Notes under the pieces: model-generated
Database searches by the model: none
What the model was told of the DNA's origin: nothing
The model's input: only the letters and a program-made list of their open reading frames with translations
Shown: positions 21,455-21,943 of the stretch, in pieces
Layout: every line of letters starts with the position of its first letter
Numbering within the stretch: position 1 is the stretch's first letter
Origin: Desulfovibrio sp.
GTDB lineage: Bacteria > Desulfobacterota > Desulfovibrionia > Desulfovibrionales > Desulfovibrionaceae
DNA: 21,943 bases
NCBI GenBank assembly: GCA_022837365.1
Contig: JALHHV010000019.1
Location: 1-21,943 of the forward strand
Direction of reading: 5' to 3'
Program-made: the position numbers and the translations under genes

Positions 21455-21943
21455 GCTTCCTTCCTCCGGGGTGGTCCATGATATGCCAGGTGATGGAAAG
21501 CGGGCATACCGCCAGGAACCGGGCAAGGCAACGCGGGCGTGCATGACGGATGACATGCTGGGTGTTTCCGGACGGTGCATGCACCGGGCGCGGCAAGCCG
21601 CACCCGACGCCATGCAACGGACGCCGTCCGGCATGGCGGGTGCGCCGGGAAGGGACGTCCCCCGCGTGCACAGGCATGGTTTGGTGTGGAGCGCCGGTTG
21701 CCGTCATCTGTCCGCCATGGAACCGGCAGTGGCGGTACAGCCATGCCGCAGTGGTATGCCCGCGCGTATGGCCGGGCGCAAGCACGGGAATGCATGATTT
21801 TTACAATTTCGGCTTGCTACATTTTTGTCGTAAAAAATGTCAGATTTTGACATTTTTATTCCAAAAAATTGGTACGCCGCACAGCTATCCCGGAAATATT
21901 CGCTTTCGAACTGCCCTGAATGAGGCGGCGGACGAGGCGACCT
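21455..21943. other. Gene-free region at the window end
   Basis: No gene can be supported here. CATG occurs ten times between 21477 and 21796, as in the other long intergenic region. From ~21797 the sequence turns sharply AT-rich, with overlapping inverted repeats (21820-21857), which suggests the control region of a gene starting beyond the window. Confidence 0.6.
21820..21857. promoter_or_regulatory. AT-rich overlapping inverted repeats, probable operator
   Basis: The half-site ACATTTTT appears three times in alternating orientation: 21820-21827, reverse at 21833-21840, and 21850-21857. The right pair forms a perfect 10-bp inverted repeat (21833-21842 and 21848-21857, TGACATTTTT arms, 5-base loop). 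A dimeric regulator binding two overlapping sites would give this pattern; I cannot name the regulator. Confidence 0.5.

Overview
The window is GC-rich (roughly two-thirds GC by eye) and looks like chromosome from a sulfate-reducing Desulfovibrionaceae bacterium of the Desulfovibrio/Nitratidesulfovibrio type. The basis is the tightly packed cysE-cysK-nifS-nifU order (which I recall from D. vulgaris relatives), tandem HD-GYP proteins, a FliA-type chemoreceptor promoter and a 'GAK system' operon. The lineage is an inference from gene content and order; no rRNA or other marker is present.

Layout. Positions 57-4785 (minus strand) hold sulfur and cysteine metabolism: nifU and nifS (overlapping by 4 bp, ending at a terminator near 2600), then cysK, cysE and a VOC/glyoxalase-fold gene. 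cysK appears broken by an internal deletion with frameshift. A 145-bp hairpin repeat separates cysK from cysE. Positions 4828-8038 (minus) hold two tandem HD-GYP-type signalling genes and, between them and nifU, an AT-rich DUF616-type glycosyltransferase-like gene. That gene looks acquired and carries an 11-base poly-C tract in its coding strand. The downstream HD-GYP gene has an 8-bp tandem duplication that shifts its last ~35 codons. Positions 8198-9936 (plus) hold a methyl-accepting chemotaxis protein behind a near-consensus FliA promoter. A second copy of the hairpin repeat follows it, again starting at the stop codon.

The centre of interest is 10111-17988 (minus): an eight-gene operon ending at a strong intrinsic terminator. 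In transcription order it encodes an XXXCH-type protein, a PHP-like metal-dependent hydrolase, a 90-aa amphi-Trp protein, a PhoU-aminoglycoside-phosphotransferase-like fusion, a RimK-like ATP-grasp ligase, an HprK-related kinase, a CofD/YvcK-like protein and a 164-aa amphi-Trp protein with a Pro/Ala/Lys-rich tail. Several of these families carry the label 'GAK system' in protein-family collections, but I know of no established function. Kinase + YvcK-like protein + small domain proteins resembles the HprK/HPr(Crh)/YvcK/RapZ set of Gram-positive carbon and cell-envelope control, which gives a testable hypothesis.

Positions 18408-19699 (plus) hold a possible 33-codon leader ORF and a PDZ lipoprotein with an M48-like C-terminal region whose zinc site is degenerate. 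Positions 19820-21454 (minus) encode an FMN-binding glutamate-synthase-domain protein with an N-terminal cysteine cluster. The two longest gene-free stretches (17989-18407 and 21455-21943) are unusually dense in CATG words, and the last contains AT-rich overlapping inverted repeats. I saw no tRNA, rRNA, CRISPR array, transposase or integrase.
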